NCBI RefSeq assembly: GCF_014701195.1
Contig: NZ_AP018712.1
Span: 1,630,501-1,694,500, forward strand
DNA from: Tepiditoga spiralis
GTDB taxonomy: Bacteria > Thermotogota > Thermotogae > Petrotogales > Petrotogaceae
Length of the DNA stretch: 64,000 nt
Direction: 5' to 3'
Shown here: one piece after another, positions 8,467 to 17,721 of the stretch
Position numbering within the stretch: position 1 is the stretch's first letter
Layout of the letters: every line of letters begins with the position of its first letter
Notes under the pieces: generated by a model
Told to the model about the DNA's origin: nothing
Databases searched by the model: none
The model's input: only the letters and a program-made list of their open reading frames with translations
Made by a program: the position numbers and the translations under genes

Positions 8467-9568
8467 ATTAAAAATGACGCCTTTACATGAAGAACATATT
8501 AAGGCTGGAGCTAAAATGATAGAATTTGGTGGTTGGGATATGCCAGTATGGTATACTTCGTTGATTCAAGAACATAAGATGGTAAGAGAAAGTGTTGGAA
8601 TATTTGATGTTTCTCATATGGGTGAAATAGAAGTAAAAGGTAAAGAAGCAAGAAAATTTGTTGATTACTTAATAACAAATAATGTTGAAGTAATAAATAC
8701 AGGCGATATTGTTTATTCTCCTATGTGTAATGAAAATGGTGGAATTGTAGATGATTTACTTGCATATAAATTTTCAGAAGAATATATATTTTTAGTTGTT
8801 AATGCATCAAATACAGAAAAAGATTTTAATTGGATCTTAAAGCAATCAAAAGATTTTGATGTTGAAGTAAAAAATCTTTCAAAAGAATATGGGCAAATTG
8901 CTTTTCAAGGACCAAAAGCCGAAGAGCTTTTAATGAATATAACAAATGCTCCATTAACTGAAATGGGATTTTATACATTTGTTGAAGCTGATGTTGCAGG
9001 AATAAAGTCAATAGTTTCAAGAACGGGGTATACTGGAGAAGATGGATTTGAAATATACTTACCTGCAGAATACACTTCAAAAGTATGGCAAGAATTAATG
9101 AAACTTGCAAAAGAAGTTAATGGAGGTCCAGCTGGTCTTGGATGTAGAGATACATTAAGATTTGAAGCTGTTTATATGCTTTATGGCAATGATATTAATG
9201 ATGAAACGACACCACTTGAAGCAGGATTAAAATGGGCTGTTGACTTAAATAAAGAATTTATTGGAAAAGAACCTATTTTAAAAATGAAAGAAGAAGGATT
9301 ACCAAGAAGATTAAAAGGAATAGAGATTTTGTCTAAAGTTCCAGCAAGACATAATTATAAAATTTATTCTGGAGATGAAGAAATTGGATATATAACAAGT
9401 GGTTCAAAATCTATTTCAACAGATAGAAATTTAGCTTTAGGATATTTGAAAAAAGGTTTTACAAAGGTTGGAACAGAAATAGAAATAGAAGTTAGAAATA
9501 AAAGAGTAAAAGCACAAGTAATAAAAACACCATTTTATAGAGGTAGTGTAAAATCTAAGAAAAAATGA
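8459..9568 (+). CDS. gcvT: Glycine cleavage system T protein (aminomethyltransferase)
   Basis: 369 aa, standard length. It transfers the aminomethyl carbon from lipoyl-GcvH to tetrahydrofolate, releasing ammonia. Signatures include TPLHEEHIKAGAKMIEFGGW, the VSHMGEIEVKG stretch, SRTGYTGEDGFEIY and CRDTLRFEAVYMLYGNDI. The ribosome site AGGAGG is inside the DUF2007 gene. The next gene, gcvPA, starts 17 nt downstream. No gcvH lies between, unlike the T-H-PA-PB order I recall for Thermotoga. Confidence 0.97.
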   Translation: MSELKMTPLHEEHIKAGAKMIEFGGWDMPVWYTSLIQEHKMVRESVGIFDVSHMGEIEVKGKEARKFVDYLITNNVEVINTGDIVYSPMCNENGGIVDDLLAYKFSEEYIFLVVNASNTEKDFNWILKQSKDFDVEVKNLSKEYGQIAFQGPKAEELLMNITNAPLTEMGFYTFVEADVAGIKSIVSRTGYTGEDGFEIYLPAEYTSKVWQELMKLAKEVNGGPAGLGCRDTLRFEAVYMLYGNDINDETTPLEAGLKWAVDLNKEFIGKEPILKMKEEGLPRRLKGIEILSKVPARHNYKIYSGDEEIGYITSGSKSISTDRNLALGYLKKGFTKVGTEIEIEVRNKRVKAQVIKTPFYRGSVKSKKK

Positions 9569-9584
9569 TAGGGGTGAAAAAATA

Positions 9585-10928
9585 ATGTCTAATTTTTCAT
9601 ATCTTCCTCATACAGAAGAAGAAATAAAAGAAATGTTAAAAACAATTGGTGTTGATTCTTTAGAAGAATTATATAAAGATGTTCCACAATTATATAAAGA
9701 AGAACTAAATATACCAAAATCAAAATCAGAAATAGAAGTAAAAAGAGAAATAAAAGAAATGGCTTCATTGAATGCAGATATTTCTGAATATGGTATGTTT
9801 AGAGGTGCAGGTGTTTATAATCATTATATTCCATCATTAGTACCTCAAATAGCAGGTAAAAGAAGTTTTTTAACAGCTTATACACCATATCAAGCAGAAG
9901 TTTCTCAAGGGACATTACAGATGATGTTTGAATTTCAAACAATGATAGCAGAACTTACTGGAATGGAAGTTTCTAATGCTTCAATGTATGACGGTGCTTC
10001 AGCAATGGCAGAAGCAATTTTAATGTCTGCAAGGGTTAATAAAAAGAATAAAACATTAATTGCAGAAACTATTCATCCTGAATATATGGAAGTTGCTAAA
10101 ACTTATGTTGAACCTCAAGGGTTTTCAATAGAAACTATAAAACATACAGATAGTGGAAAAATTGATATAAATGATTTAAAAAGTAAATTAAACGATGATA
10201 TAAATTCAGTTATAATAGGATATCCAAATTTTTATGGAGTAATAGAAAATATAAAGAAAATAAAGGAAATATTACCTCAAAAAGTTATGCTTATAGTAGT
10301 TGCTAATCCGATGGCATTAGGTATTTTAGAAGCACCAGGTAAATTAGGTGCAGATATAGTTGTTGGAGATGGGCAACCTCTTGGTAATCCAATGGCATTT
10401 GGAGGACCTTCATTTGGATTTTTTGCTGTTAATAAAAAAGATGTTAGAAAGATGCCAGGAAGAATTATTGGTGAAACAGTCGATGAAGATGGTAAAAGAG
10501 CATTTGCAATGATTTTGCAAACAAGAGAACAACATATAAGAAGAGCAAAAGCTACCTCCAATATTTGTTCTAATCATGCACATAATACATTGTTGGCTTC
10601 TATTTATATGACAATTATGGGAAAAGAAGGTTTTTCAGAAGTTTCAGAACAAAACTATCATAAAGCTCATTATTTAGCTAAAAAATTGATTGAAACAGAA
10701 AAATTTGAAATGGCATTTAGTGGAGAATTTTTTAATGAATTTGTTGTTAAATCAAAAATACCAGTTGATGAGTTAAATAAAAAATTATTTGAAGAAAAAA
10801 TGATAGGACCATTACACTTAACTAAATTTTATAAAGAAAAAGAAAATTACGCATTATTTTGTGCAACAGAATTAACTACAAAAGAAGATATCGATTACCT
10901 CGTATCATTTGTGGAGGGATTAATATGA
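9585..10928 (+). CDS. gcvPA: Glycine dehydrogenase (decarboxylating) subunit 1
   Basis: 447 aa, usual for the N-terminal half of split P protein. It has the [18 protein letters not shown] and [11 protein letters not shown] patterns plus [19 protein letters not shown]. With gcvPB it forms the PLP enzyme that decarboxylates glycine and loads the aminomethyl group on lipoyl-GcvH. GGGGTGA precedes the ATG. Its stop overlaps the gcvPB start (ATGA at 10925-10928). Confidence 0.97.
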   Translation: MSNFSYLPHTEEEIKEMLKTIGVDSLEELYKDVPQLYKEELNIPKSKSEIEVKREIKEMASLNADISEYGMFRGAGVYNHYIPSLVPQIAGKRSFLTAYTPYQAEVSQGTLQMMFEFQTMIAELTGMEVSNASMYDGASAMAEAILMSARVNKKNKTLIAETIHPEYMEVAKTYVEPQGFSIETIKHTDSGKIDINDLKSKLNDDINSVIIGYPNFYGVIENIKKIKEILPQKVMLIVVANPMALGILEAPGKLGADIVVGDGQPLGNPMAFGGPSFGFFAVNKKDVRKMPGRIIGETVDEDGKRAFAMILQTREQHIRRAKATSNICSNHAHNTLLASIYMTIMGKEGFSEVSEQNYHKAHYLAKKLIETEKFEMAFSGEFFNEFVVKSKIPVDELNKKLFEEKMIGPLHLTKFYKEKENYALFCATELTTKEDIDYLVSFVEGLI

Positions 10929-12352
10929 AGTTGATATTTGAAAAAAGTACTAAAGGAAGAAAAGGTTTTAGATTACCAAGATTAGACGTACCAAAGCAAG
11001 AACTTCCAAAAAATCTTCTTAGACAAGAAAAGGCAGAACTTCCAGAAGTTTTTGAAATGGATGTTGTTAGACACTTTGAAAGTCTTGAAAAAATAAACCA
11101 TTCTATTGATAGAGGATTTTATCCATTAGGATCTTGTACAATGAAATATAACCCTTTTATAAATGAAGAAATGGCATCTTTGAGTGGCTTTGTTAATTTA
11201 CATCCTTATGTTGAAGAAAAAGATGCTCAAGGCGCTTTAGAATTGATGTACAATCTTCAAAAAAGTCTTGGTGAAATAACTGGAATGGATGCAGTTACAT
11301 TGCAACCTGCTGCTGGAGCACATGGTGAGTTAACGGGTATGCTCATAATTAGGAAATATATAGAAGATAAAGGTTTAACACACAAAACAAAGGTAATTGT
11401 TCCAGATTCAGCACATGGAACCAATCCAGCATCAGCAACTATGGCTGGTTTTAAAGCTGTTGAAGTTAAGTCAACAGATAAAGGTAGAGTTGATATTGAA
11501 GAATATAAAAAATTAATGGACGATGATGTTGCAGCAATAATGCTTACAAATCCTAATACAGTAGGATTATTTGAATCTGATATTCTTGAAATAGCAAAAC
11601 TTGCTCATGAACATGGAGCTTTATTGTACTATGATGGAGCAAATTTAAATGCAATAATGGGAATGGTAAGACCTGGAGATATGGGATTTGATGTTGTTCA
11701 TATGAATTTACATAAAACTTTTTCAACTCCACACGGCATGGGTGGACCGGGAAGTGGTCCAGTTGGTGTAAAAGAATATTTAAAAGATTACTTACCAAAG
11801 CCAATAGTTGAAAAAAATGAGAATGGATTATATGAATTAAACTATGATATTCCAAAAAGTATTGGAAGAGTTAGAAGTTTATATGGAAACTTTCTTGTTT
11901 TAGTAAGAGCATATACATACATTTCAACAATGGGTAGTGATGGTCTAAAAAAATCAAGTGAATATGCAGTTTTAAATGCTAATTATATGCGTGTAAAACT
12001 TATGAATTCAATGAAAATGGCTTATGATGAAATATGTAAACATGAATTTGTTGTTGAAGGAACCTTTTTAAAGGAATATGGATTAAAAACTACAGATTTT
12101 GCCAAAAGAATGCTTGATTATGGAATTCATCCATCAACAATTTATTTTCCTTTAATTGTAAAGGAAGCAATGATGTTTGAGCCAACAGAAACAGAAAGTA
12201 AAGAAACTTTAGACGAAGTAATTGAAGTAATGTTAAAAATAGTAGATGAAGCAAAAAATACTCCAGAAAAATTACACAATGCACCTTTTACAACTCCTGT
12301 AAGGAGATTAGATGAATTAAAAGCAAATAAAGATATTAAAGTAAAATATTAA
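10925..12352 (+). CDS. gcvPB: Glycine dehydrogenase (decarboxylating) subunit 2
   Basis: 475 aa from the ATG at 10925. This start overlaps the gcvPA stop and follows GTGGAGG, so the longer frame reaching back to 10859 is unlikely. The PLP-lysine motif [18 protein letters not shown] is present, as are the [10 protein letters not shown] and [12 protein letters not shown] signatures. It carries the PLP cofactor of the split P protein. It is the last gene of DUF2007-gcvT-gcvPA-gcvPB and ends in a strong terminator. Confidence 0.97.
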   Translation: MKLIFEKSTKGRKGFRLPRLDVPKQELPKNLLRQEKAELPEVFEMDVVRHFESLEKINHSIDRGFYPLGSCTMKYNPFINEEMASLSGFVNLHPYVEEKDAQGALELMYNLQKSLGEITGMDAVTLQPAAGAHGELTGMLIIRKYIEDKGLTHKTKVIVPDSAHGTNPASATMAGFKAVEVKSTDKGRVDIEEYKKLMDDDVAAIMLTNPNTVGLFESDILEIAKLAHEHGALLYYDGANLNAIMGMVRPGDMGFDVVHMNLHKTFSTPHGMGGPGSGPVGVKEYLKDYLPKPIVEKNENGLYELNYDIPKSIGRVRSLYGNFLVLVRAYTYISTMGSDGLKKSSEYAVLNANYMRVKLMNSMKMAYDEICKHEFVVEGTFLKEYGLKTTDFAKRMLDYGIHPSTIYFPLIVKEAMMFEPTETESKETLDEVIEVMLKIVDEAKNTPEKLHNAPFTTPVRRLDELKANKDIKVKY

Positions 12353-12375
12353 AAGCAGGCTAAGCCTGCTTTTAA
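12351..12375. terminator. Bidirectional terminator between gcvPB and the Fur-family gene
   Basis: AAAAGCAGGC / GCCTGCTTTT perfect 10-bp stem with TAA loop. A-run and T-run flanks serve both convergent genes. Confidence 0.88.
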
Positions 12376-12387
12376 TATTTTAAGTAT

Positions 12388-12801
12388 TTAATTAGATTTA
12401 CAATTATTACAAATTCCTCTATAGATGACTTCTACTTCATTTACCTTCATACCCATTATTTCATTTGGAACAGAAATATTTTGTTCGCCATCTACATCAT
12501 AAACTTTTCCGCATATCTCACAAATAAAATGAGAATGTGGTTTTAAGTTTGGATCAAATCGACTTCTTTCGGAATATTTTAATTCCTTTATTAAATTAGC
12601 TTTTTGTAAAACTTTAATTATATTATAAACGGATGTAAAAGAGATATTTTTTCCTCTTTTCGTTAAAGTAAGGTGTATTTCATCAGTAGATGGATGGTTA
12701 GTTGCATTTAAAATAATTTCTGCAATTAAAACTCTATTTGGCGTAGGGTGTATTTTGTTTCTTTTTAAAGTTTCGACTATTTGCTCTCTTGTTTTAAACA
12801 T
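12388..12801 (-). CDS. Fur/PerR-family metalloregulator
   Basis: 137 aa from the ATG at 12801, which is preceded by AAAGGAGGAG. The upstream in-frame ATG at 12819 sits in front of that ribosome site and is rejected. Winged-helix DNA binding lies at about 1-80 (HPTPNRVLIAEIILNATNHPS ... SFTSVYNIIKVLQ). The dimer domain keeps the structural zinc pairs CEIC and CNNC and the H-rich strand PHSHFICE. The presence of both CxxC pairs and length fit PerR or Fur; which metal is sensed cannot be decided. It is divergent from pfkA across a 327-bp intergenic region. Confidence 0.9.
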   Translation of the reverse strand: MFKTREQIVETLKRNKIHPTPNRVLIAEIILNATNHPSTDEIHLTLTKRGKNISFTSVYNIIKVLQKANLIKELKYSERSRFDPNLKPHSHFICEICGKVYDVDGEQNISVPNEIMGMKVNEVEVIYRGICNNCKSN

Positions 12802-12874
12802 AAGCACTCCTCCTTTCATTAATTATTTATTTGAATTATTTTATAGTATTTAGATGATTAGAAATATGATTTAT

Positions 12875-12889
12875 TAACATAAGTTGTTA
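12875..12889. promoter_or_regulatory. Inverted repeat spanning the start of the Fur-family transcript
   Basis: TAACA-N5-TGTTA. With the -10 at 12895-12900 (minus), transcription would begin near 12888, so the repeat covers about +1 to +14. This position suits autorepression. It does not match the textbook Per box closely. Confidence 0.35.
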
Positions 12890-12951
12890 TTCCAATTATA
12901 TCATGAAAAATAATTTGAATTTAAAACGTTACAAAATATAAATAAAAATCT

Positions 12952-12994
12952 TTAATTTGTATTAATTTAAAATATTAACTTTAATACAAATTAA
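12952..12994. promoter_or_regulatory. 14-bp perfect inverted repeat upstream of pfkA
   Basis: TTAATTTGTATTAA (12952-12965) and its exact reverse complement TTAATACAAATTAA (12981-12994), spaced 15 bp. It lies about 70-110 bp upstream of the predicted pfkA start site. It is a possible operator pair or cruciform; no T run, so not a terminator. Confidence 0.45.
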
Positions 12995-13128
12995 TTTCAA
13001 ATGTAAAAAAACTTAATTTAATTATAAAAAAATATATTACAATAAGTGATATAATATAATTAGAATTTATTTTAATAAATGGATATAAATAAAAATATTC
13101 GGGGATATACAAACTTTAGGAGGCAGTT

Positions 13129-14097
13129 ATGAAAGAAATAAAAAGAATAGGGTTAATAACTAGTGGTGGCGATGCTCCAGGAATGAATGCGGCTATTAGA
13201 TCTGTTGTTAGAACTGCAGAGTCAAAAGGTATAGAGGTATATGCTTTTTTAAGAGGGTATGCAGGAATTTTAGATAAAGAATACAAAGTTTTAAAATTTT
13301 CTGATGTTGGTGGAATAATGGAAAAAGGAGGAACAATATTAAGAACAGCGAGAGTTCTAGAGTTTAAACTTCCAGAAGTTAGAAAAGAAGCGGCTGATAT
13401 TTTAAGGGAATTAAAAATTGAAGCATTAGTTGTTATTGGAGGAGAAGGAAGTTTAACTGGAGCAAAACTTTTAATGGAAGAACAAGATATACCTGTTGTG
13501 GGGATACCTGGTTCAATAGATAATGATATTCCACAAACGGACATGTGCATTGGAGTAGATACTTGTTTAAATACAACTATTGAAGCTATGCAAAAATTAA
13601 AAGATACAGCTTCTTCTCATGAAAGAGCATTTATTGTTGAAGTTATGGGAAGAGGATCTGGATATATAGCACTAATGTCAGCTCTTTCAGTTGGTGCTGA
13701 AGCAGTTATAATTCCAGAAACACCTGTTGATTTTAAAGCAATAGCAGAAAGAATATGGGAAGAAAGGCAAAGAGGTAAGGTTAATAGCATAATAGTTGTT
13801 GCTGAGGGTGCAGCAAGTGCTTATACAGTTGCAAGACATTTAGAAAACAGAATAGGTTTTGAAACAAGAATAACTATACTTGGACATATAGTAAGAGGTG
13901 GATCTCCAAGTGCTTTTGATAGGATATTAGCTTCTAGAATGGGATATGAAGCTATTAAATCAATTGTTGAAGGAGAGTATGGAGTTATGATAGCTCTTTC
14001 AAGAAGTAATATGATAAGAGTACCTATTGAATCGGTTCTTTCTGAAAAAAAAGAATTAGATATGGAAATATTAAAACTAGCTAAGATTTTGTCATAA
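13129..14097 (+). CDS. pfkA: ATP-dependent 6-phosphofructokinase
   Basis: 322 aa. It phosphorylates fructose-6-phosphate in glycolysis. The N-terminal [20 protein letters not shown] is present. The nucleotide loop GGEGSLTGA (about 103-111) has Glu where most ATP-PFKs have Asp, as I recall for the Thermotoga ATP-PFK. The catalytic loop is [12 protein letters not shown] (about 126-137), then [19 protein letters not shown] and GHIVRGGSP. The substrate loop starts PGSID, not PKTID, which fits ATP use. AGGAGG precedes the ATG. pyk follows after 77 nt and has its own promoter. Confidence 0.95.
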   Translation: MKEIKRIGLITSGGDAPGMNAAIRSVVRTAESKGIEVYAFLRGYAGILDKEYKVLKFSDVGGIMEKGGTILRTARVLEFKLPEVRKEAADILRELKIEALVVIGGEGSLTGAKLLMEEQDIPVVGIPGSIDNDIPQTDMCIGVDTCLNTTIEAMQKLKDTASSHERAFIVEVMGRGSGYIALMSALSVGAEAVIIPETPVDFKAIAERIWEERQRGKVNSIIVVAEGAASAYTVARHLENRIGFETRITILGHIVRGGSPSAFDRILASRMGYEAIKSIVEGEYGVMIALSRSNMIRVPIESVLSEKKELDMEILKLAKILS

Positions 14098-14103
14098 ATT
14101 AAT

Positions 14104-14132
14104 TTGGTTTTAACTAATTATTGATGTATAAT
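14104..14132 (+). promoter_or_regulatory. Promoter of pyk
   Basis: TTGGTT (14104-14109), 17-bp spacer, perfect TATAAT (14127-14132). It allows pyk expression apart from pfkA. Confidence 0.5.
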
Positions 14133-14174
14133 TTATGTAGATATAACATTAAAACTCTGGAAGGAGTGATAACT

Positions 14175-15593
14175 TTGAAAAAAACAAGAATAGTTTGTAC
14201 ACTTGGACCTGTAACAGAAAGCGAAGAAATTCTTGGTGAATTAATGGATATTGGTATGAATGTTGCCAGACTCAATACATCTCATGGAGATCCCGAAGAA
14301 CACTTTACAAGAGTTCAAAGAGTTCAAAAAATCAGAAAGGCAAAAGGAATACCAATTGCAATTCTTTTGGATCTTGAAGGTCCAAAAATGAGAACTACTA
14401 ACTTTAAAACAGATGAAGTTGAATTAATTGAAGGAAATGAATTTATTTTAACTTCAGAAGATATAGTAGGTGATGAAACGATAGTTGGTTTAACTTATAA
14501 AAGACTTCCAGAAGATGTTAAAAGTGGAGATTTAATACTTTTAAATGATGGGAAAGTTAAACTTGAAGTTATAGAATCTAATGGAATACAAATAAGAACA
14601 AAAATAATAAATGGAGGTATTGTAACTCATAGAAGAGGAATAAATGTTCCAGGAGTAGATATACAACTTCCAGGATTAACAGAAAAAGATAAGTCTTATA
14701 TTGAATATGGAGTAAAATGGAATGTAGATTATATGGCTCAATCTTTTGTAAGAAAAGCAGATGATATAAGAGAAACAAAAGAAATTCTTGCAAAATTAGG
14801 AGCACCTGATATGCCAGTAATAGCGAAAATAGAGACTCTACAAGCATTGGATAATTTAGAAGAAATAATTGATGCAGCAGATGGTGTAATGGTTGCAAGA
14901 GGTGATCTTGGGGTTGAAATACCAGTTCAACAAGTTCCCGTTGTTCAAAAAAGAATTATTTCTATGGCAAATGCAAAAAGTAAACCAGTAATTACTGCAA
15001 CACAGATGCTTGAAACGATGATAGAAAATCCAGTTCCCACAAGAGCAGAAGCAACAGATATTGCAAATGCAATAATGGATGGAACTGATGCGGTCATGCT
15101 TTCAGCCGAAACATCTGTTGGTAAGCATCCTTTAGAGGCAGTAAAAGTAATGTCAAATATTGCAATTGAAACAGAAAAATATCTTTGGAAATATTCTAGA
15201 ATGTTTAATTTTGTTACTACTGAGGGAAAAGATGAAGTAACTAATGCAATAACAAAATCTGCAGTTGAAATGGCAATTGAATTAAATATACATACAATTG
15301 TTGCGACAACATATAGAGGATATACAGTAAGAGCTCTTTCTAGATTTAGAAAAGATTTAAATATTATTGCAGCCTCACCAAGAGAAGAAACATTTAATAG
15401 AATGGCTCTTGTTTGGGGAGTAACTCCTGTTATAATGACAAAATTTATAGATACTGATTCAATGTTGGAAAATGTTTCTAATATTGTAAAATCATTGAAT
15501 TTAAATAAAAAAGGAGATAAGATAATTGTTACTGCAGGAATTCCATATGGATTTGCTGGAACAACTAATCTAATAAAAGTGCACGAAGTTTAA
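14175..15593 (+). CDS. pyk: Pyruvate kinase
   Basis: 472 aa from a TTG start at 14175, chosen because AAGGAG (14161-14166) precedes it and because KKTRIVCTLGP is where the family begins. Upstream in-frame ATGs lack a ribosome site and overlap the promoter. Signatures are the N-terminal VCTLGP, NTSHGDPEEH, the catalytic block VIAKIETLQALDNLEEI and GVMVARGDLGVEIP with metal and PEP ligands, and the K+/ADP region TATQMLETM. It makes pyruvate and ATP from PEP. It lacks the extra C-terminal PEP-utilising domain of some Firmicute enzymes. Confidence 0.96.
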   Translation: MKKTRIVCTLGPVTESEEILGELMDIGMNVARLNTSHGDPEEHFTRVQRVQKIRKAKGIPIAILLDLEGPKMRTTNFKTDEVELIEGNEFILTSEDIVGDETIVGLTYKRLPEDVKSGDLILLNDGKVKLEVIESNGIQIRTKIINGGIVTHRRGINVPGVDIQLPGLTEKDKSYIEYGVKWNVDYMAQSFVRKADDIRETKEILAKLGAPDMPVIAKIETLQALDNLEEIIDAADGVMVARGDLGVEIPVQQVPVVQKRIISMANAKSKPVITATQMLETMIENPVPTRAEATDIANAIMDGTDAVMLSAETSVGKHPLEAVKVMSNIAIETEKYLWKYSRMFNFVTTEGKDEVTNAITKSAVEMAIELNIHTIVATTYRGYTVRALSRFRKDLNIIAASPREETFNRMALVWGVTPVIMTKFIDTDSMLENVSNIVKSLNLNKKGDKIIVTAGIPYGFAGTTNLIKVHEV

Positions 15594-15605
15594 AATACTA
15601 CAAAT

Positions 15606-15635
15606 AGTGCGGTAAGTATTCCGCACTTTTTTTTT
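15606..15635 (+). terminator. Terminator after pyk
   Basis: AGTGCGG / CCGCACT 7-bp GC-rich stem with an 8-nt loop, followed by a run of T's. Confidence 0.88.
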
Positions 15636-15680
15636 AAGTTTATTTATGGTAAAATTGTTATAAATATCGGAGGTGAAAAA

Positions 15681-17084
15681 ATGGTTTTGGATAAATTAAC
15701 ACCAAAAGAAATAGTAGCACAATTAAATAAATATATTATAGGACAAAATATAGCAAAAAAACAAGTTTCAATAGCATTGAGAAACAGAATTAGAAGATTG
15801 AAATTAGAAGAAAATATGAGAAAAGAAGTGATACCTAAAAATATATTAATGATAGGACCAACTGGAGTAGGTAAAACCGAAATAGCAAGAAGACTGGCTC
15901 AAATTGCAAAAGCTCCATTTATAAAGGTTGAAGCTACAAGATTTACAGAGGTTGGGTATGTTGGTAAAAATGTGGAAAGTATGATAAAAGAATTAATGGA
16001 TGTTTCAGTTAATCTTGTTAGAACTGAAATGATGGAAAAAGTTGAAGAATTAGCAAAAAAAATGGTTGAACAAAGAATTGTGGAAGCTTTAGTTCCTGCA
16101 TCAAAAAAGCAAAATTCAAATGCTAATTTTATGGAAATGTTTCAAATGTTTAATCAACAAGGAAATTATCAAAATCAAAAAAAAGAAACTATTGAAGAAC
16201 CAGAAATAAAAAGAAGAAGAGAAGAAATTTATGAACAGTTAAAAAAGGGTGAATTAGAAAATATAGAAATAGAAATTGAATTGGAAGAAGATTCAACACC
16301 AATGTTTGCAGGAATGGGATCAGAATTTGAAGACATGGGAATGCAAATTGGTGAAATGTTTTCAAATTTAATGCCAAAGAAAAAGAAAAAAAGAAAGATG
16401 AAAGTTTCAGAAGCAAGAAAAATATTACAACCAATAGAAGCGGAAAAATTGATAGATAAAGAAAAAATGATACAAGAAGGCATTGAAAGGGCTCAAAGCA
16501 GAGGAATAATATTTATAGATGAAATAGATAAAATAACAGCAAAAGGTAGTGGCGCAGGACCTGATGTGTCACGTGAAGGAGTTCAGAGAGATTTATTACC
16601 AATTGTTGAAGGTACTAATGTAATGACTAAGTATGGTCAAGTTAAAACAGATTATATATTATTTATTGCTGCAGGTGCATTTCATATGGCAAAACCATCT
16701 GATTTAATACCAGAATTACAGGGAAGATTTCCAGTAAGAGTAGAATTACAAGACTTAACAGAAGATGATTTTATTAAGATTTTGGTTGAACCAGAAAATG
16801 CAATAATAAAACAGTACAAAGCTTTACTTTTAACAGATGATGTTGAACTTGAATTTTCAGAAGATGGAATAAAAGAAATTGCCAAAATTTCTTTTGAATT
16901 AAATGAAAAAGTTGAAAATATAGGAGCTAGAAGATTATATACAGTTGTTGAAAAAGTTTTAGAAGAAGTTTCATATGAAGCTCCATCATCAACAGCATGG
17001 AAAGTAGTAGTTAATTCAGAATATGTTAAAGCAAAATTAGGAGATATAGTTAAGGATGAAAATTTAAGAGAATACGTATTGTAG
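15681..17084 (+). CDS. hslU: HslU, AAA+ ATPase of the HslUV (ClpYQ) protease
   Basis: 467 aa. The N-terminal LTPKEIVAQLNKYIIGQ is the HslU signature. Walker A GPTGVGKTE is at 58-66, followed by VEATRFTEVGYVGKNVESMI. The I-domain insertion (about 110-245) contains acidic and Lys-rich stretches, and Walker B is IIFIDEIDKI (about 275). It ends with a hydrophobic tail (YVL) of the type that docks into HslV. No hslV is present before or after it in the window; the gene is instead followed by an unusual receiver and Trk genes. GGAGGTG precedes the ATG, and an extended -10 (TGTTATAAA) ends at 15664. Confidence 0.95.
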   Translation: MVLDKLTPKEIVAQLNKYIIGQNIAKKQVSIALRNRIRRLKLEENMRKEVIPKNILMIGPTGVGKTEIARRLAQIAKAPFIKVEATRFTEVGYVGKNVESMIKELMDVSVNLVRTEMMEKVEELAKKMVEQRIVEALVPASKKQNSNANFMEMFQMFNQQGNYQNQKKETIEEPEIKRRREEIYEQLKKGELENIEIEIELEEDSTPMFAGMGSEFEDMGMQIGEMFSNLMPKKKKKRKMKVSEARKILQPIEAEKLIDKEKMIQEGIERAQSRGIIFIDEIDKITAKGSGAGPDVSREGVQRDLLPIVEGTNVMTKYGQVKTDYILFIAAGAFHMAKPSDLIPELQGRFPVRVELQDLTEDDFIKILVEPENAIIKQYKALLLTDDVELEFSEDGIKEIAKISFELNEKVENIGARRLYTVVEKVLEEVSYEAPSSTAWKVVVNSEYVKAKLGDIVKDENLREYVL

Positions 17085-17092
17085 GTGAAAAT

Positions 17093-17713
17093 ATGAATTC
17101 AGAACATGTAGATATATTAATAATAGAAGAAAATGAATCAATCATAAATTTATATAAAAAAATGTTAATGAATATATTAAATGATGAATATTCAATAAAA
17201 ATATTGAAAAATAATAAGGAAATATCAAATTTTTTTGATAACACTAACAACTTTAAAAATAAAATATCTTTAATTATTTCTGAATCATCTATTGAAGGCG
17301 TTGAAATAATAGAAAAACTCGGGGACATAAAAAGTATGTTCCCGAGAGTTTGTGTATATATAATGAGTAATGATGTAAATATAGAAAAATTAAAAAAAGC
17401 TTTAAAGTATGGTGTAAGTGATTGGATTGAAAAACCTATTACTCCAGATGAATTTTATGAAGTTGTGCATAAATCTATTTATAGAGGAACATCATTTGAA
17501 TCAAAAATTAGAGATATTGAAAAAGAAATTGATAATTTTAATGTAGAAAATGAAATTGAATATTATAAATTAGAAAATAGATTAGGTAAATTATTGGGAG
17601 AAAATCCATCAAGATATGAAACTCATTATTTATTAGGTAAATTATATGAAAAAAAAGGAATTAAAACATTATCTATAAAACATTATAAAGCTTCAGAAGC
17701 ATTGAAAAATTGA
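17093..17713 (+). CDS. Degenerate receiver-domain protein with C-terminal TPR-like helix pair
   Basis: 206 aa. Residues about 6-125 follow a response-regulator receiver: the acidic pair in ILIIEENES, MSND in the T/S position, and the conserved Lys in EKPIT. At the phospho-acceptor strand the sequence is LIISESSIEG, giving Glu where Asp is expected. A Glu here may mimic phosphorylation or mark a pseudo-receiver. The C-terminus (about 165-206, PSRYETHYLLGKLYEKKG) resembles a TPR unit; no DNA-binding or enzyme domain is seen. It lies 8 nt after hslU and 8 nt before the first TrkA gene, so it is in the potassium-uptake operon. Confidence 0.72.
   Translation: MNSEHVDILIIEENESIINLYKKMLMNILNDEYSIKILKNNKEISNFFDNTNNFKNKISLIISESSIEGVEIIEKLGDIKSMFPRVCVYIMSNDVNIEKLKKALKYGVSDWIEKPITPDEFYEVVHKSIYRGTSFESKIRDIEKEIDNFNVENEIEYYKLENRLGKLLGENPSRYETHYLLGKLYEKKGIKTLSIKHYKASEALKN
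17318..17346 (+). other. GC-rich hairpin inside the receiver gene
   Basis: CTCGGGGACAT pairs with ATGTTCCCGAG over 11 bp (10 Watson-Crick, one G-U) around a 7-nt loop. Codons used are ctc ggg gac ... ttc ccg, all unusual for this genome. No T run follows. Confidence 0.6.
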
Positions 17714-17721
17714 GGTGAAAA

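Larger units (their letters stand above)
12802..13128. other. 327-bp divergent intergenic region, Fur-family gene / pfkA
   Basis: No credible gene. It holds an extended -10 for the Fur-family gene (TGATATAAT, minus strand, 12895-12903), an inverted repeat at its start site (12875-12889), a long inverted repeat (12952-12994) and an extended -10 for pfkA (TGATATAAT, 13047-13055). The predicted pfkA leader is about 67 nt. Confidence 0.7.

Noticed and set aside
11725-11765. GGACC/GGTCC inverted repeat in gcvPB
   Set aside because: It follows from the conserved GGPGSGP protein motif that binds PLP and needs no RNA explanation.
12388-12801. Assigning the Fur-family protein as PerR or Zur by name
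   Set aside because: The motifs visible by eye do not separate the subfamilies, and the inverted repeat upstream does not match a standard Per box.
16189-16483. Antisense reading frames within hslU and similar long frames opposite other genes
   Set aside because: Low-complexity Leu/Phe/Ser-rich translations without ribosome sites; shadows of the AT-rich coding strand.
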